Shown: one piece after another, positions 26,186 through 34,299 of the stretch
How the letters are laid out: each line of letters starts with the position of its first letter
Position numbering within the stretch: the stretch's first letter is position 1
Assembly (NCBI RefSeq): GCF_006385675.1
Contig: NZ_VFRR01000013.1
Span: forward strand, 1 to 64,000
Reading direction: 5' to 3'
Length of the DNA stretch: 64,000 nt
DNA from: Maribrevibacterium harenarium
GTDB lineage: Bacteria; Pseudomonadota; Gammaproteobacteria; Pseudomonadales; Marinomonadaceae
The notes under the pieces: model-generated
Database searches by the model: none
What the model saw: only the letters and a program-made list of their open reading frames with translations
Told to the model about the DNA's origin: nothing
Translations under genes and position numbers: made by a program

Positions 26186-29100
26186 TCACAGCTGATTCGA
26201 AACCGTTATCAAAAACATCGCGTGACTGAATTGCGGGATAGAAATAGTCCTGCCGTCTAGTGATAAACTCTCTATCGGTGCGGATTCATAGAGGACGCCA
26301 CCAATCCGTCGGTTTATTCGGTCGCATCCATATTCCGCGTGGTACTGACACTCATGAAATACTTTGCTCGCACTATCAATCTGGGAAGTCGGGATGTAGA
26401 GCTTTTTCTTGCTATCGTACCAAGCACTAGCCCATGTCTGTTTAAGCTCTGAATAAGCCTGCTGATTTGATTGCATCAACTCTATAAGGTGTCGCAGAAG
26501 ACGATGGAATGAAGGGTCTTTAAAGTAACCTCTCGCCTCATACAGCCGTGGTTGACCGATAAAATCCACGCCCTCCTCGCTCGAGGATATTCTGTATGCT
26601 CTATAGGATACAGTATCGGTTAGGACTCTCTGGTAGGCATTTTGGACCTGCTCGACGAAATGTGACGTTAGGCCGTATTGATGATTCAATTGCAGCATAA
26701 AATCGGAACCACGCGAAACAACATGGATTTTTTCGACATCTTCGAGGTAACGCAGAGCTCTTTCGAGCCTCTGAATCTTATGGATTTCGGGCGTAATGCG
26801 GTCTTGCGCTCTGGTGCTCAATGAGGGCTCTTGGTCGAAATCTTCGATGCGATATTTGGTCGTTTCCGGCACCAATTCCTTTCTGGTCTTTTTTAGCACG
26901 GCATAGCTCGCTGAAAGTCCCCACTCGCTTTTTATCTCAGTCAGACGCTTGCGGTTTATCTTCGCTAAAGCAGACAGCGTACCATCTAATTTTTTTACTG
27001 ATTTAAAATCAGATTCGACTGACAACCACCGCCAATACTCTAGTAGGTGCGTATACGAGGATAACGTCGTCGTAGCGCTTGAATGTCCGACCATTAAAGC
27101 CAGTGCCGGAAGCAAAGAATGTCTTGTGGATGGCACCGCTATTGTCGTGGATTTGAATCTAGTTTGAAATTCTGAAATCGAATTGCAACGTACCCACTCT
27201 TTAACCACCTTGGCAATCTGATCTTGTTGTCGTTCATCTATAACAAGTGCCGTTGCAGTGAAAGTAACAAACGTGTGCCGACCATCATGAAGTCGCATAC
27301 TAGGATCACCGGTAACAAGTTTCAATGCCTCGATCACACGATTAAATTGACCATCCATGAGGCGCAGCTCTTTCGGGTTGATCGAGTCAAAGAAAACAGG
27401 AACTGCCTTGCTATTCTGAGCCCTTGCTTGTTCCACGATCCAATTAAGGATGTGCAACTCAGCATCATTTAGAAACAATGAATATGGGACGCGACGATTA
27501 CCGCTTTTGGATTTTAGCCGGACTGTTTCCTTGAAAATGCGATGGGTTCTAACATACAGCAGGCAGTCTTCCGTCGAGAAATCTCTGAGCTTTATACGCT
27601 CTATCTCTTTGCGCCTCAGCCCAAGTCGACAACATAAAATTAAAATAGCTGCATTGGTGTAACGTTCCTGATTATTGGCATCATCGTCAGCCAACAATAG
27701 GGAGAGTGCTTGCTCGTATTCCCACGGCATGATTATCCTACCGATGGCGCTCTGGTCACTAGCCTCCACATCCAGAGCACGAAAATCGAACTGGGGTACA
27801 CCAAACGTCTCATGAATCTGGCTATGAAAATCCGCCAGAATTTTGACCCGCTCTGAGCGGTTCGATACATCGCCAGAGTCAACGACATTTTGGTAGAGCT
27901 CTATGAAATCCTCGTAGAAAAATGTCGTCAATGATTTGTTCGCCGCAAATTCGCAGAGCCTAGGAACAACCTTGGAGAAGTAGGTACTGATGGATGACTG
28001 CGCCAGCCCCCCATGTCGCTGCCCTTTTCGACCTGACGCTTTGTAGAGCCAAGTCAATATTAGCACGATAATTTCGGGCAGCTCTTTAGATGCATTTACT
28101 AAATCAGGCAACTTCTTTAGGCCAGTCTGTGAAATCAGCTCTGACCATACACTGATAACACGATCTGTCGAGTTACCGCCATTATTTCGGAAATTGCGTC
28201 GGAACGTGGACAAAAACTCTTTATAGTAGTTATTCGGCTTTAAGCATTGGTTGAAAAAAGTGCGCTCCGGTACAACACCCATCATAGCTGGTCCAGTAGC
28301 GTGAATAATGTAGCGGTGTTTACGATCCAGCATCCTAAAAAGCGTGTGATCAGATAACCCTTGGACTTTTATTGACCCGTGCCGCAGCCCATACAGGCAA
28401 CCTGTTTCTGATCGTTTTGGAGCATTTTCAATAAGCTGGTATAGCTTACTAAACGTCATCTTCTTGTCATGTAGCTGACGAAATAACGCGGACAGTTTTT
28501 TGAATGCAGCAGCTACCGATTTGATATTATTATCTGGGCAGCGGTCATTCATCAGTCTCTCAAGGTCAATTGGATCCAATGAAATAGCTGATGCATCGCC
28601 CCTCTTAATTATCATCGCTAGCAATAGTGCAGATAAGCCACCGAAAAACGTGGTGCAGTCCTCTTTCATCTCGGCTATTAGGTATCCGTTAACGTAACAG
28701 GGAGAATGAATCACAACTGTCTTTTGCAGTTTTAATGGTGATAGCGCTCCTGTACCATCTAATATCATTGAGAATAGTAGAGTAGCACCCAATGTTTCCT
28801 GAGGTATTTGGCTATGATGCTGTAGCAGCTCTTGTGCAAAGTCATAAAATACCGCACATATTTCCCGATAGCGCCGCTCCGCTAGCATGGTATCGTAAGG
28901 CAAGATAGCTGATGCCACAGGGGATTTTTTAAAGCTGTCCCGCATCGTTGAAGCCAAGTCATCGGCTGAAATGATGTCCTGACCATCGCTCAACTCTAGT
29001 TGCTTTAACTCAGTTAGGGCTTTCTCATGCAGATAGGCGTCTTCGCTGTAATGCTTTGCTAGCAACTCGTAGAAGTCCTGACCTGTTGCAACAGATTCAT

Positions 29101-31477
29101 CGAGCAGTGACTTTAAGTCGTCTTGAATGATTTTCTTAGCACTCTTGGATTGTCCCCCTGCCTTCCTACGAATCGAATTTGGGACAAACTGCCCCTTGTT
29201 GTACATAGTGGAGTGAGAAAAACTGGTTCGCCCCAATAGTTCAAACCCAAGATCTGCGAGACATCGTGAAAGCAAGTTCCGATGAACCTCTATTTCTTCA
29301 CTTTCATGTACGATCAGAGAGGTGTTTTGATATGAGTGCATATCGGAGGACACGTGCCCCATTTGATGATCTAAATACGGCGCTGCCTCTGGGTACCTAA
29401 ACAAAATTTGGTAAGACAGCTGCCGCATTGCATTCTGAGGCAAGGACCAATCATCCCCCATAAAAACAGCGATCTGAGAGGTACTGGGATTATCGAACGA
29501 CCCATCCTTTTGCCATAAGCCGAGAAAAGAGGCATCACTATCACGATGAATAGATGCTTTTATTCTGACCGCTAGCTTTTTATCAATTAGGAACACACGT
29601 TTATAGATTTGCTCGATCCATCCGAGGGTATTTTGGATCTGCCGCGTCAGTAAATTAGGTGCTGGTATTAGTCGTGTTGCGCTTTCGCCAAAATGAATTT
29701 TGTCAGCAACCAGCACTGCCGTATAGTTGTCGTTCCAACAGTAGTGCTCAATAAACATGCTTTTATTTCGACGATGACTCGTCGCTACGGCAAACATCAA
29801 AACGGTATATGAGACTAACTGATTGTATGTGTCCCTTAAGAAATCTCGGGATCTGCTATTCCTAACCTTGCGTAACGCAGTATTTAACAGCGCAATTCGT
29901 TCTGATAATCGCTTCGTGAAAGTTTCTTTATTGATAACTAGCTTCGATCCTACCGTGACAGATTCGTCAATGAACTGAAAGTTTTTCCCAAGGTAAAAAC
30001 CGAGTTCGTTGGTAACGACCTCTGCAAATGCCTTTTGCAAATTTCGTGCTGCATCTGCCATATAGTAATGCGCTGTGGATTGGCCAAACTCGTTGTTAGC
30101 AAAAATAAGGGATGCTTTGTGTCTTCCATACTTAGCAGCAATGCACCCAAACAGAAAGTAACGCAGCATTTTATGCGTCAGCTTTCTATGGAAGTTACCT
30201 GATTTAGCTATATGCTGACATGCTGTAGTCAACTCGTTAGAGACATTGACCACAACCTCATCAGGCAACACTTGCTCTAATAGGCCGGACACACAGTTTG
30301 CGAAATACGTCCTAAGCAAGATTAAAAACGGGGCAGGAATAGGCAGCTTCAGCCAGTTTGAATGTGGCATCAGCCACTTCACATCCTCTGATGTGGGCTG
30401 ATAGCTATCATCAATTTCGAGCTCTCTACGCCAGTACACACCGGCTTCGAGATTGATTACACCGTAGCATTCCTCAGATTGCTTAAATGTATCGCAGTCA
30501 CTCTCTGCTAATGCGATGTGCAACCCGAGCACTTCATGGGTTTTCAATGCCGTTAGCATTGTTAGGAATGATAACGCCGAACTCGCTGAGGGAGTTGCAT
30601 GATTGATCCATTGAATCAATTTAGCCTGTTCAAGCGGTGTTAGGCGATAACTGATGAACTGAAGCCCGAATTGCTCCCTTGAGGTGAGGATTTGATTTCT
30701 ATAAATATCACGCTCAGCCGTGACGACAGGACTGATTGCCTCCGGGTCTAGATCAACCGTTTCAACGTCTGGATCATCCTCAATGTCTAGATCATTCCCT
30801 TGGAATGGGAATGGTGTAGTGTGGATTAGGGGCTTAGCACCTGAATTAGGACGCCTCAGTCGAATTTTTGACTTTCTAGAAGAACTAGCCTTGTCTTTAT
30901 GATTCGAACATACGCTCCAACCGTTCATTACCATTCTCAGGTACGCGTTGGAGACGGTATAGCGCCCCTCGATGTTGTTACAAAGATATTCTAGCGTCTC
31001 TAAGGTCGATAACTGCTTGGGAATAGAGCGAATCTTCTCGATATAGGAGGTGCTAGATAGTAGTAATCGAATCTGGTTGGCAGCTTCTGACAGTGTGATA
31101 AAGTTAAAAGTTTCATCCTCAGAAACCAAAGCGAAGAATAAAGTGGCTTTTAGTTTATGGACGACAATCTGCTCTGCGTCCGCATGCATCGCTGCTCTCA
31201 GGGACAAACACGAAAGCAACGGATATTGAGAAATTCTATTTTGACAGCTGTATTGTACCTGACTAATTAGCTCTTCTAACTTATCTTTGGACAACGACCA
31301 ATCGCTATCAAAAACATTATCAATTGCAGAATCACCAGCTTCACAGACACTGTTAAATAGTATCGCACTACCTGACTTTCTTAATCGTATGTTTGAGCGC
31401 TCCCTCGCCCACCGCTCCTGCAAGCGCTCAAGAATTAACGAGCTCAAATATCCAATTCCGTCTGAGTACCAGCACAT
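26186..31477 (-). CDS. giant tyrosine recombinase with repeated recombinase-like domains
   Basis: A 1763-aa protein. A canonical tyrosine recombinase domain lies at about 1250-1490: Arg in LGLRRKE (1288), HDGRH (1397-1401), VGHSS (His1465) and the nucleophile Tyr1475 in SSYTH. A second, weaker set lies at about 555-720: SHRR (568-570), Arg685, MGHVSS (His708) and Tyr716. A third, degenerate set may lie at about 300-475 (THKMLRY, FGQST, YY471-472) without the first Arg. Normal integrases have 300-450 aa. The start overlaps the 271-aa gene by 34 bases; a TTG at 31,447 would give a 4-base overlap. It lies next to the tRNA cluster, so it is likely the integrase of the island. Confidence 0.8.
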   Translation of the reverse strand: MCWYSDGIGYLSSLILERLQERWARERSNIRLRKSGSAILFNSVCEAGDSAIDNVFDSDWSLSKDKLEELISQVQYSCQNRISQYPLLSCLSLRAAMHADAEQIVVHKLKATLFFALVSEDETFNFITLSEAANQIRLLLSSTSYIEKIRSIPKQLSTLETLEYLCNNIEGRYTVSNAYLRMVMNGWSVCSNHKDKASSSRKSKIRLRRPNSGAKPLIHTTPFPFQGNDLDIEDDPDVETVDLDPEAISPVVTAERDIYRNQILTSREQFGLQFISYRLTPLEQAKLIQWINHATPSASSALSFLTMLTALKTHEVLGLHIALAESDCDTFKQSEECYGVINLEAGVYWRRELEIDDSYQPTSEDVKWLMPHSNWLKLPIPAPFLILLRTYFANCVSGLLEQVLPDEVVVNVSNELTTACQHIAKSGNFHRKLTHKMLRYFLFGCIAAKYGRHKASLIFANNEFGQSTAHYYMADAARNLQKAFAEVVTNELGFYLGKNFQFIDESVTVGSKLVINKETFTKRLSERIALLNTALRKVRNSRSRDFLRDTYNQLVSYTVLMFAVATSHRRNKSMFIEHYCWNDNYTAVLVADKIHFGESATRLIPAPNLLTRQIQNTLGWIEQIYKRVFLIDKKLAVRIKASIHRDSDASFLGLWQKDGSFDNPSTSQIAVFMGDDWSLPQNAMRQLSYQILFRYPEAAPYLDHQMGHVSSDMHSYQNTSLIVHESEEIEVHRNLLSRCLADLGFELLGRTSFSHSTMYNKGQFVPNSIRRKAGGQSKSAKKIIQDDLKSLLDESVATGQDFYELLAKHYSEDAYLHEKALTELKQLELSDGQDIISADDLASTMRDSFKKSPVASAILPYDTMLAERRYREICAVFYDFAQELLQHHSQIPQETLGATLLFSMILDGTGALSPLKLQKTVVIHSPCYVNGYLIAEMKEDCTTFFGGLSALLLAMIIKRGDASAISLDPIDLERLMNDRCPDNNIKSVAAAFKKLSALFRQLHDKKMTFSKLYQLIENAPKRSETGCLYGLRHGSIKVQGLSDHTLFRMLDRKHRYIIHATGPAMMGVVPERTFFNQCLKPNNYYKEFLSTFRRNFRNNGGNSTDRVISVWSELISQTGLKKLPDLVNASKELPEIIVLILTWLYKASGRKGQRHGGLAQSSISTYFSKVVPRLCEFAANKSLTTFFYEDFIELYQNVVDSGDVSNRSERVKILADFHSQIHETFGVPQFDFRALDVEASDQSAIGRIIMPWEYEQALSLLLADDDANNQERYTNAAILILCCRLGLRRKEIERIKLRDFSTEDCLLYVRTHRIFKETVRLKSKSGNRRVPYSLFLNDAELHILNWIVEQARAQNSKAVPVFFDSINPKELRLMDGQFNRVIEALKLVTGDPSMRLHDGRHTFVTFTATALVIDERQQDQIAKVVKEWVRCNSISEFQTRFKSTTIAVPSTRHSLLPALALMVGHSSATTTLSSYTHLLEYWRWLSVESDFKSVKKLDGTLSALAKINRKRLTEIKSEWGLSASYAVLKKTRKELVPETTKYRIEDFDQEPSLSTRAQDRITPEIHKIQRLERALRYLEDVEKIHVVSRGSDFMLQLNHQYGLTSHFVEQVQNAYQRVLTDTVSYRAYRISSSEEGVDFIGQPRLYEARGYFKDPSFHRLLRHLIELMQSNQQAYSELKQTWASAWYDSKKKLYIPTSQIDSASKVFHECQYHAEYGCDRINRRIGGVLYESAPIESLSLDGRTISIPQFSHAMFLITVSNQL

Positions 31478-32259
31478 TTTACATCAATCAATATGTACAG
31501 CGTAGGTTTCGTTTGCTTAACGGTAAAATCAAACAGTTCATACTCATTCAATGAGAAGGCATTATGATTAAACAGTGCCGTATACTGCTCTGACGTCAAC
31601 TCAATGGTCTTTAGCCCTTTTCCAGATTCAGGAGCAATTTTGATTTGGCGATTCTTTTTAGACACGACCAAAATCTCATGTCGTGCAAATACCACCTCGC
31701 GATCATCGGGCTCAAATTCGGGTTTATCAGGAGTTACCGGAATATTAATTTCTCGTATGACATCTGAACCTGAGATTTTAACTGAAATCTCATCCGTTCC
31801 CGCATGCGTAGCAATATCAGCAAAAATCTTTGTCATTTCATATGCGTCATTGAAGTCGGCAAAGCCGGCCGCCTCATACGCTTTTTTTACGGGTTGATCT
31901 TTGCTCATCTCTACGGTTACCAGATCTACTCCGATGATCTGAGAGTCAATCAGGTCACGAACCAGATCTACCCTAGAACCCAACAAATCAGACGGTACGT
32001 CGCCAAAGTCGTAATGAATCTGAATGCTATTTGGCGTGGCATATGCGAAAAAATCTCTTGCGTTTAAACGAAATCCCGCGCCGCCATCGGATTTACTCGT
32101 TGAATTTGCGACCTTTGCACAAATGCCAAACAGCTTCGCTAACGCTCTTATAATAGGGTGACCACTTTCGGCAAATACGGTAATTAAAATCGCGTTTGAC
32201 GCCTTATCAAACTCAATCCCGCTAAGCCCTATCCCGATTTCGTAAACGCTTTCTCTCAT
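31444..32259 (-). CDS. hypothetical protein, 271 aa, partner of giant recombinase
   Basis: A soluble acidic protein with no family I recognise. Regular beta-rich stretches (residues 20-60 and 150-230) suggest two globular domains. It is the promoter-proximal gene of a two-gene unit, and its end overlaps the recombinase start by 34 bases, so the proteins are probably made together. A role as recombination directionality factor or DNA-binding accessory is possible from position only. A single GGTCACA heptamer lies ten bases before the ATG. Confidence 0.6.
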   Translation of the reverse strand: MRESVYEIGIGLSGIEFDKASNAILITVFAESGHPIIRALAKLFGICAKVANSTSKSDGGAGFRLNARDFFAYATPNSIQIHYDFGDVPSDLLGSRVDLVRDLIDSQIIGVDLVTVEMSKDQPVKKAYEAAGFADFNDAYEMTKIFADIATHAGTDEISVKISGSDVIREINIPVTPDKPEFEPDDREVVFARHEILVVSKKNRQIKIAPESGKGLKTIELTSEQYTALFNHNAFSLNEYELFDFTVKQTKPTLYILIDVKCAGTQTELDI

Positions 32260-32517
32260 CTAAGCCCCGGTCACAGCAAAAAAACAACCAATTAACACTG
32301 CCTGAAAATTTACACAAATAACACAAAGACTCAAAATATAACCAGCAAAAGCACTGAATAACAATATTTACTTACACTTTTTACATAAGTTTGCAAAAAT
32401 CTAGTCTTAAGGGCTAAACCACTCCAACTCAGAGACAATTTTTGAGTTACGCCCACTTCATCAAGTTCTTTTCAAATTGAAGTGTCAGATTTAGTTTGAA
32501 CTACTTCATATCAACTA
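32260..32517. other. promoter region of the recombinase unit
   Basis: An AT-rich stretch upstream of the 271-aa gene without a supported reading frame. It should hold the promoter of the recombinase unit, but no pair of boxes is convincing. Confidence 0.35.
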
Positions 32518-32634
32518 ATGCTGGCCATGGTCGATCGCAATGAGCAAGACAAACGTGCTCACCGTTATCTTATCGAACGAGAACGCCAGTTCTCCGGTTT
32601 TTGTGGTCAAGTAAAACTGGCCACGGTTTTGTAG
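32518..32634 (+). pseudogene. possible phage antirepressor relic
   Basis: A 38-codon frame from ATG 32,518 to TAG. Its string KRAHRYLIERERQF resembles the helix of phage antirepressor proteins that reads like (K)ARxYFIExE. The remainder of such a protein is absent. Probably a fragment; the family link is weak. Confidence 0.3.
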
Positions 32635-32679
32635 TTTTCCCAGTACAGCTCTTTCGCTCTATTTGGCGGCAACATGTTG

Positions 32680-32840
32680 CTATTCTGATGTGGCCTTATT
32701 GGTTCAATGTTCTGGACGACTATAACCGAAAAGGATTAGTGATTGATGTTGATCTGTCGTTACCTAGTGCCCGAGTGATACGCAACGCTTGCTTGAGCAA
32801 GACTACCACTCGACGACACACATTTATTAATTGGCACTAA
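32680..32840 (+). pseudogene. IS3-family transposase fragment
   Basis: The plus-strand frame contains WFNVLDDYNRKGLVIDVDLSLP followed by ARVIR, closely resembling the catalytic-core string of IS3-type OrfB transposases (FNVIDDFNREAL-IEVDLSLP-ERVIR). Only about 45 residues remain, the frame has no upstream transposase part, and no terminal repeats are seen. It is a dead insertion-sequence scar at the island edge. Confidence 0.75.
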
Positions 32841-33229
32841 ACCAAGCTTCGTATAACAACAAAACCGCAAAATCTAGACACAGCCACAAATAAGGTAAGC
32901 CCCCATTACAAAACGAGACGATATCTACAACACGCTCAGTGAGTCGGTATCATTGACGTCGAAAATGGGTGGACAAGGTAAAATAAGGTATCAGAGAATG
33001 GATGACACTAGGGGTTGTGGCAAGTTGGGGCTATTCTCAAAAAGCCGCACAATCAAATCACATAAAAGCGACAAGACAATCAAAGTGGTCACAATTTGGT
33101 CACAGTGGGGTCACATCGAAAATTGTTGTTACAGCTTGGTCACACCGTGGTCACAAAACAACTCTGGAGATAACGAGAAAAAACTCAATTAATTCAAGGA
33201 GTTAAACGATAAAAGGTAAGAGAAATAAG
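32841..33229. other. intergenic island edge with heptamer repeats
   Basis: No gene is supported between the IS3 scar and the tRNA-Val gene. The notable content is the GGTCACA array listed separately. Confidence 0.4.
33087..33155 (+). repeat. five GGTCACA direct repeats, 11-bp phased
   Basis: Exact GGTCACA heptamers start at 33,087, 33,098, 33,109, 33,138 and 33,149. Spacings are 11, 11, 29 and 11 bases, about one helical turn. They lie between the recombinase unit and the tRNA array. This arrangement fits arm-type recombinase or accessory-factor binding sites near an attachment site. Confidence 0.7.
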
Positions 33230-33305
33230 TGGTGGGTGTGGAGAGGTTCGAACTCCCGACATTCGCCTTGTAAGGGCGACGCTCTCCCAACTGAGCTACA
33301 CACCC
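33230..33305 (-). tRNA. tRNA-Val (UAC)
   Basis: A 76-base cloverleaf with a 7-bp acceptor stem GGGTGTG/CACACCC, anticodon loop CTTACAA (anticodon UAC) and encoded CCA. It is the last gene of the tRNA array and the one nearest the mobile island. No second copy of its 3' end was noticed in the island. Confidence 0.95.
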
Positions 33306-33321
33306 ATCATCTAGGGAAAGA

Positions 33322-33397
33322 TGGTGCCGGCACCAAGAGTCGAACTCGGGACCCCCTGATTACAAGTCAGGTGCTCTACCAACTGAGCTATACCGGC
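33322..33397 (-). tRNA. tRNA-Thr (UGU), copy 1
   Basis: A 76-base cloverleaf; anticodon loop CTTGTAA gives UGU; acceptor GCCGGTA pairs with TGCCGGC; CCA encoded. Appears identical to the copies at 33,514 and 33,620. Confidence 0.95.
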
Positions 33398-33410
33398 TTT
33401 GGGTTTAAGA

Positions 33411-33486
33411 TGGTGCCGCCACCAAGAGTCGAACTCGGGACCCCCTGATTACAAGTCAGGTGCTCTACCAACTGAGCTATAGCGGC
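33411..33486 (-). tRNA. tRNA-Thr (UGU), copy with swapped acceptor pair
   Basis: Same body and anticodon as the other Thr copies, but the fifth acceptor pair is C-G instead of G-C (GCCGCTA with TGGCGGC). Both sides changed, so the stem still pairs and the gene is likely functional. Confidence 0.94.
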
Positions 33487-33513
33487 AAATCTTAAAATTT
33501 TTAAGTTTTTTGA

Positions 33514-33589
33514 TGGTGCCGGCACCAAGAGTCGAACTCGGGACCCCCTGATTACAAGTCAGGTGCTCTACCAACTGAGCTATACCGGC
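33514..33589 (-). tRNA. tRNA-Thr (UGU), copy 3
   Basis: A 76-base cloverleaf, anticodon UGU, CCA encoded. Appears identical to the copies at 33,322 and 33,620. Confidence 0.95.
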
Positions 33590-33619
33590 TTAATCAAAAC
33601 ACTTATAAACCAATTTAGA

Positions 33620-33695
33620 TGGTGCCGGCACCAAGAGTCGAACTCGGGACCCCCTGATTACAAGTCAGGTGCTCTACCAACTGAGCTATACCGGC
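33620..33695 (-). tRNA. tRNA-Thr (UGU), copy 4
   Basis: A 76-base cloverleaf, anticodon UGU, CCA encoded. It follows tRNA-Pro in the transcript. Confidence 0.95.
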
Positions 33696-33706
33696 ATTAC
33701 TTAAAT

Positions 33707-33783
33707 TGGTCGGGACGGCAGGATTTGAACCTGCGACCACTAGCACCCCATGCTAGTGCGCTACCAGGCTGCGCTACGCCCCG
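33707..33783 (-). tRNA. tRNA-Pro (GGG)
   Basis: A 77-base cloverleaf, anticodon loop ATGGGGT giving GGG, acceptor CGGGGCG with CGTCCCG, CCA encoded. It is the first gene of the Pro-Thr4-Val transcript. Confidence 0.95.
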
Positions 33784-33814
33784 AGACCGAAGGCGACGCT
33801 ATCGCCGTCAGCGG

Positions 33815-33849
33815 GTGCGTATATTACTACATGGTAGTAAAAAGGGAAG
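33815..33849 (-). promoter_or_regulatory. possible promoter of tRNA array
   Basis: A TAATAT -10 box (33,821-33,826) is followed on the minus strand by a GC-rich discriminator (ACGCACCCGC), typical of stable-RNA promoters. The -35 region is poor. A low-confidence call. Confidence 0.35.
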
Positions 33850-33932
33850 CCTTTTTTTAAAAAAATTACTTCGGTTTATCATGCAGTTAGTTCTAGGAGG
33901 ACAAACATCTGCTATTTACTTATAAAAATATT

Positions 33933-33966
33933 AAAAAGCCCTGTCTTGGATTGCAAAGACAGGGCT
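33933..33966 (-). terminator. rho-independent terminator after ihfA
   Basis: On the minus strand, AGCCCTGTCTT pairs with AAGACAGGGCT (11 bp, 8-base loop), followed by TTTTTAA. It begins 34 bases after the ihfA stop and ends the pheS-pheT-ihfA transcript before the tRNA array. Confidence 0.9.
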
Positions 33967-34000
33967 CAAGATAGCAAAACATACTGTATATCGGAGCGAA

Positions 34001-34297
34001 CTAATCCTGAATATACTTCTCCACCCGAGCTTTTAGCTTTTGCCCGGGTTTAAAAGTCACCACGGTACGAGCGGTGATGGGGATTTCTTCACCAGTCTTG
34101 GGGTTACGCCCTGGACGTTGGCTTTTTTCACGGACTTCGAAATTGCCGAAACCGGACAACTTAACCTGCTCCCCCTCGATAAGGGTTTCTCTGATGGTAT
34201 CAAAGAAGCTTTCGACTAAATCCTTCGCATCTTTTTTGCTAAGACCTAGATTATCGACAAGGTTTTCCGCTAAATCAGCCTTCGTTAAGGACGCCAT
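34001..34297 (-). CDS. ihfA: integration host factor alpha subunit
   Basis: A 98-aa DNA-bending protein of the HU/IHF family. The N-terminal helices (TKADLAENL) are followed by the [10 protein letters not shown] beta region and the arm [12 protein letters not shown] carrying the Pro that intercalates in DNA. The length matches the family. It lies 2 bases after pheT, the usual gammaproteobacterial pheS-pheT-ihfA order. IHF pairs with IhfB from another locus and assists site-specific recombination, so it may help the neighbouring recombinase; that link is inference. Confidence 0.98.
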   Translation of the reverse strand: MASLTKADLAENLVDNLGLSKKDAKDLVESFFDTIRETLIEGEQVKLSGFGNFEVREKSQRPGRNPKTGEEIPITARTVVTFKPGQKLKARVEKYIQD

Positions 34298-34299
34298 AG

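Noticed and set aside
32269-32275. Sixth GGTCACA heptamer before the 271-aa gene
   Set aside because: A single 7-base match without phased neighbours is expected by chance at this scale.
32953-33205. CRISPR-like array or coding frames in the heptamer region
   Set aside because: The repeat unit is only seven bases with four-base spacers; the frames lack ribosome sites and protein-like composition.
33230-33305. tRNA-Val 3' end as the attachment site of the island
   Set aside because: No second copy of the tRNA 3' end was noticed within the window. The other island end may lie outside, so the idea is not excluded but cannot be supported.
33236-33925. Open frames across the tRNA genes
   Set aside because: They result from repeated tRNA sequence translated on the opposite strand; the cloverleafs explain the sequence.
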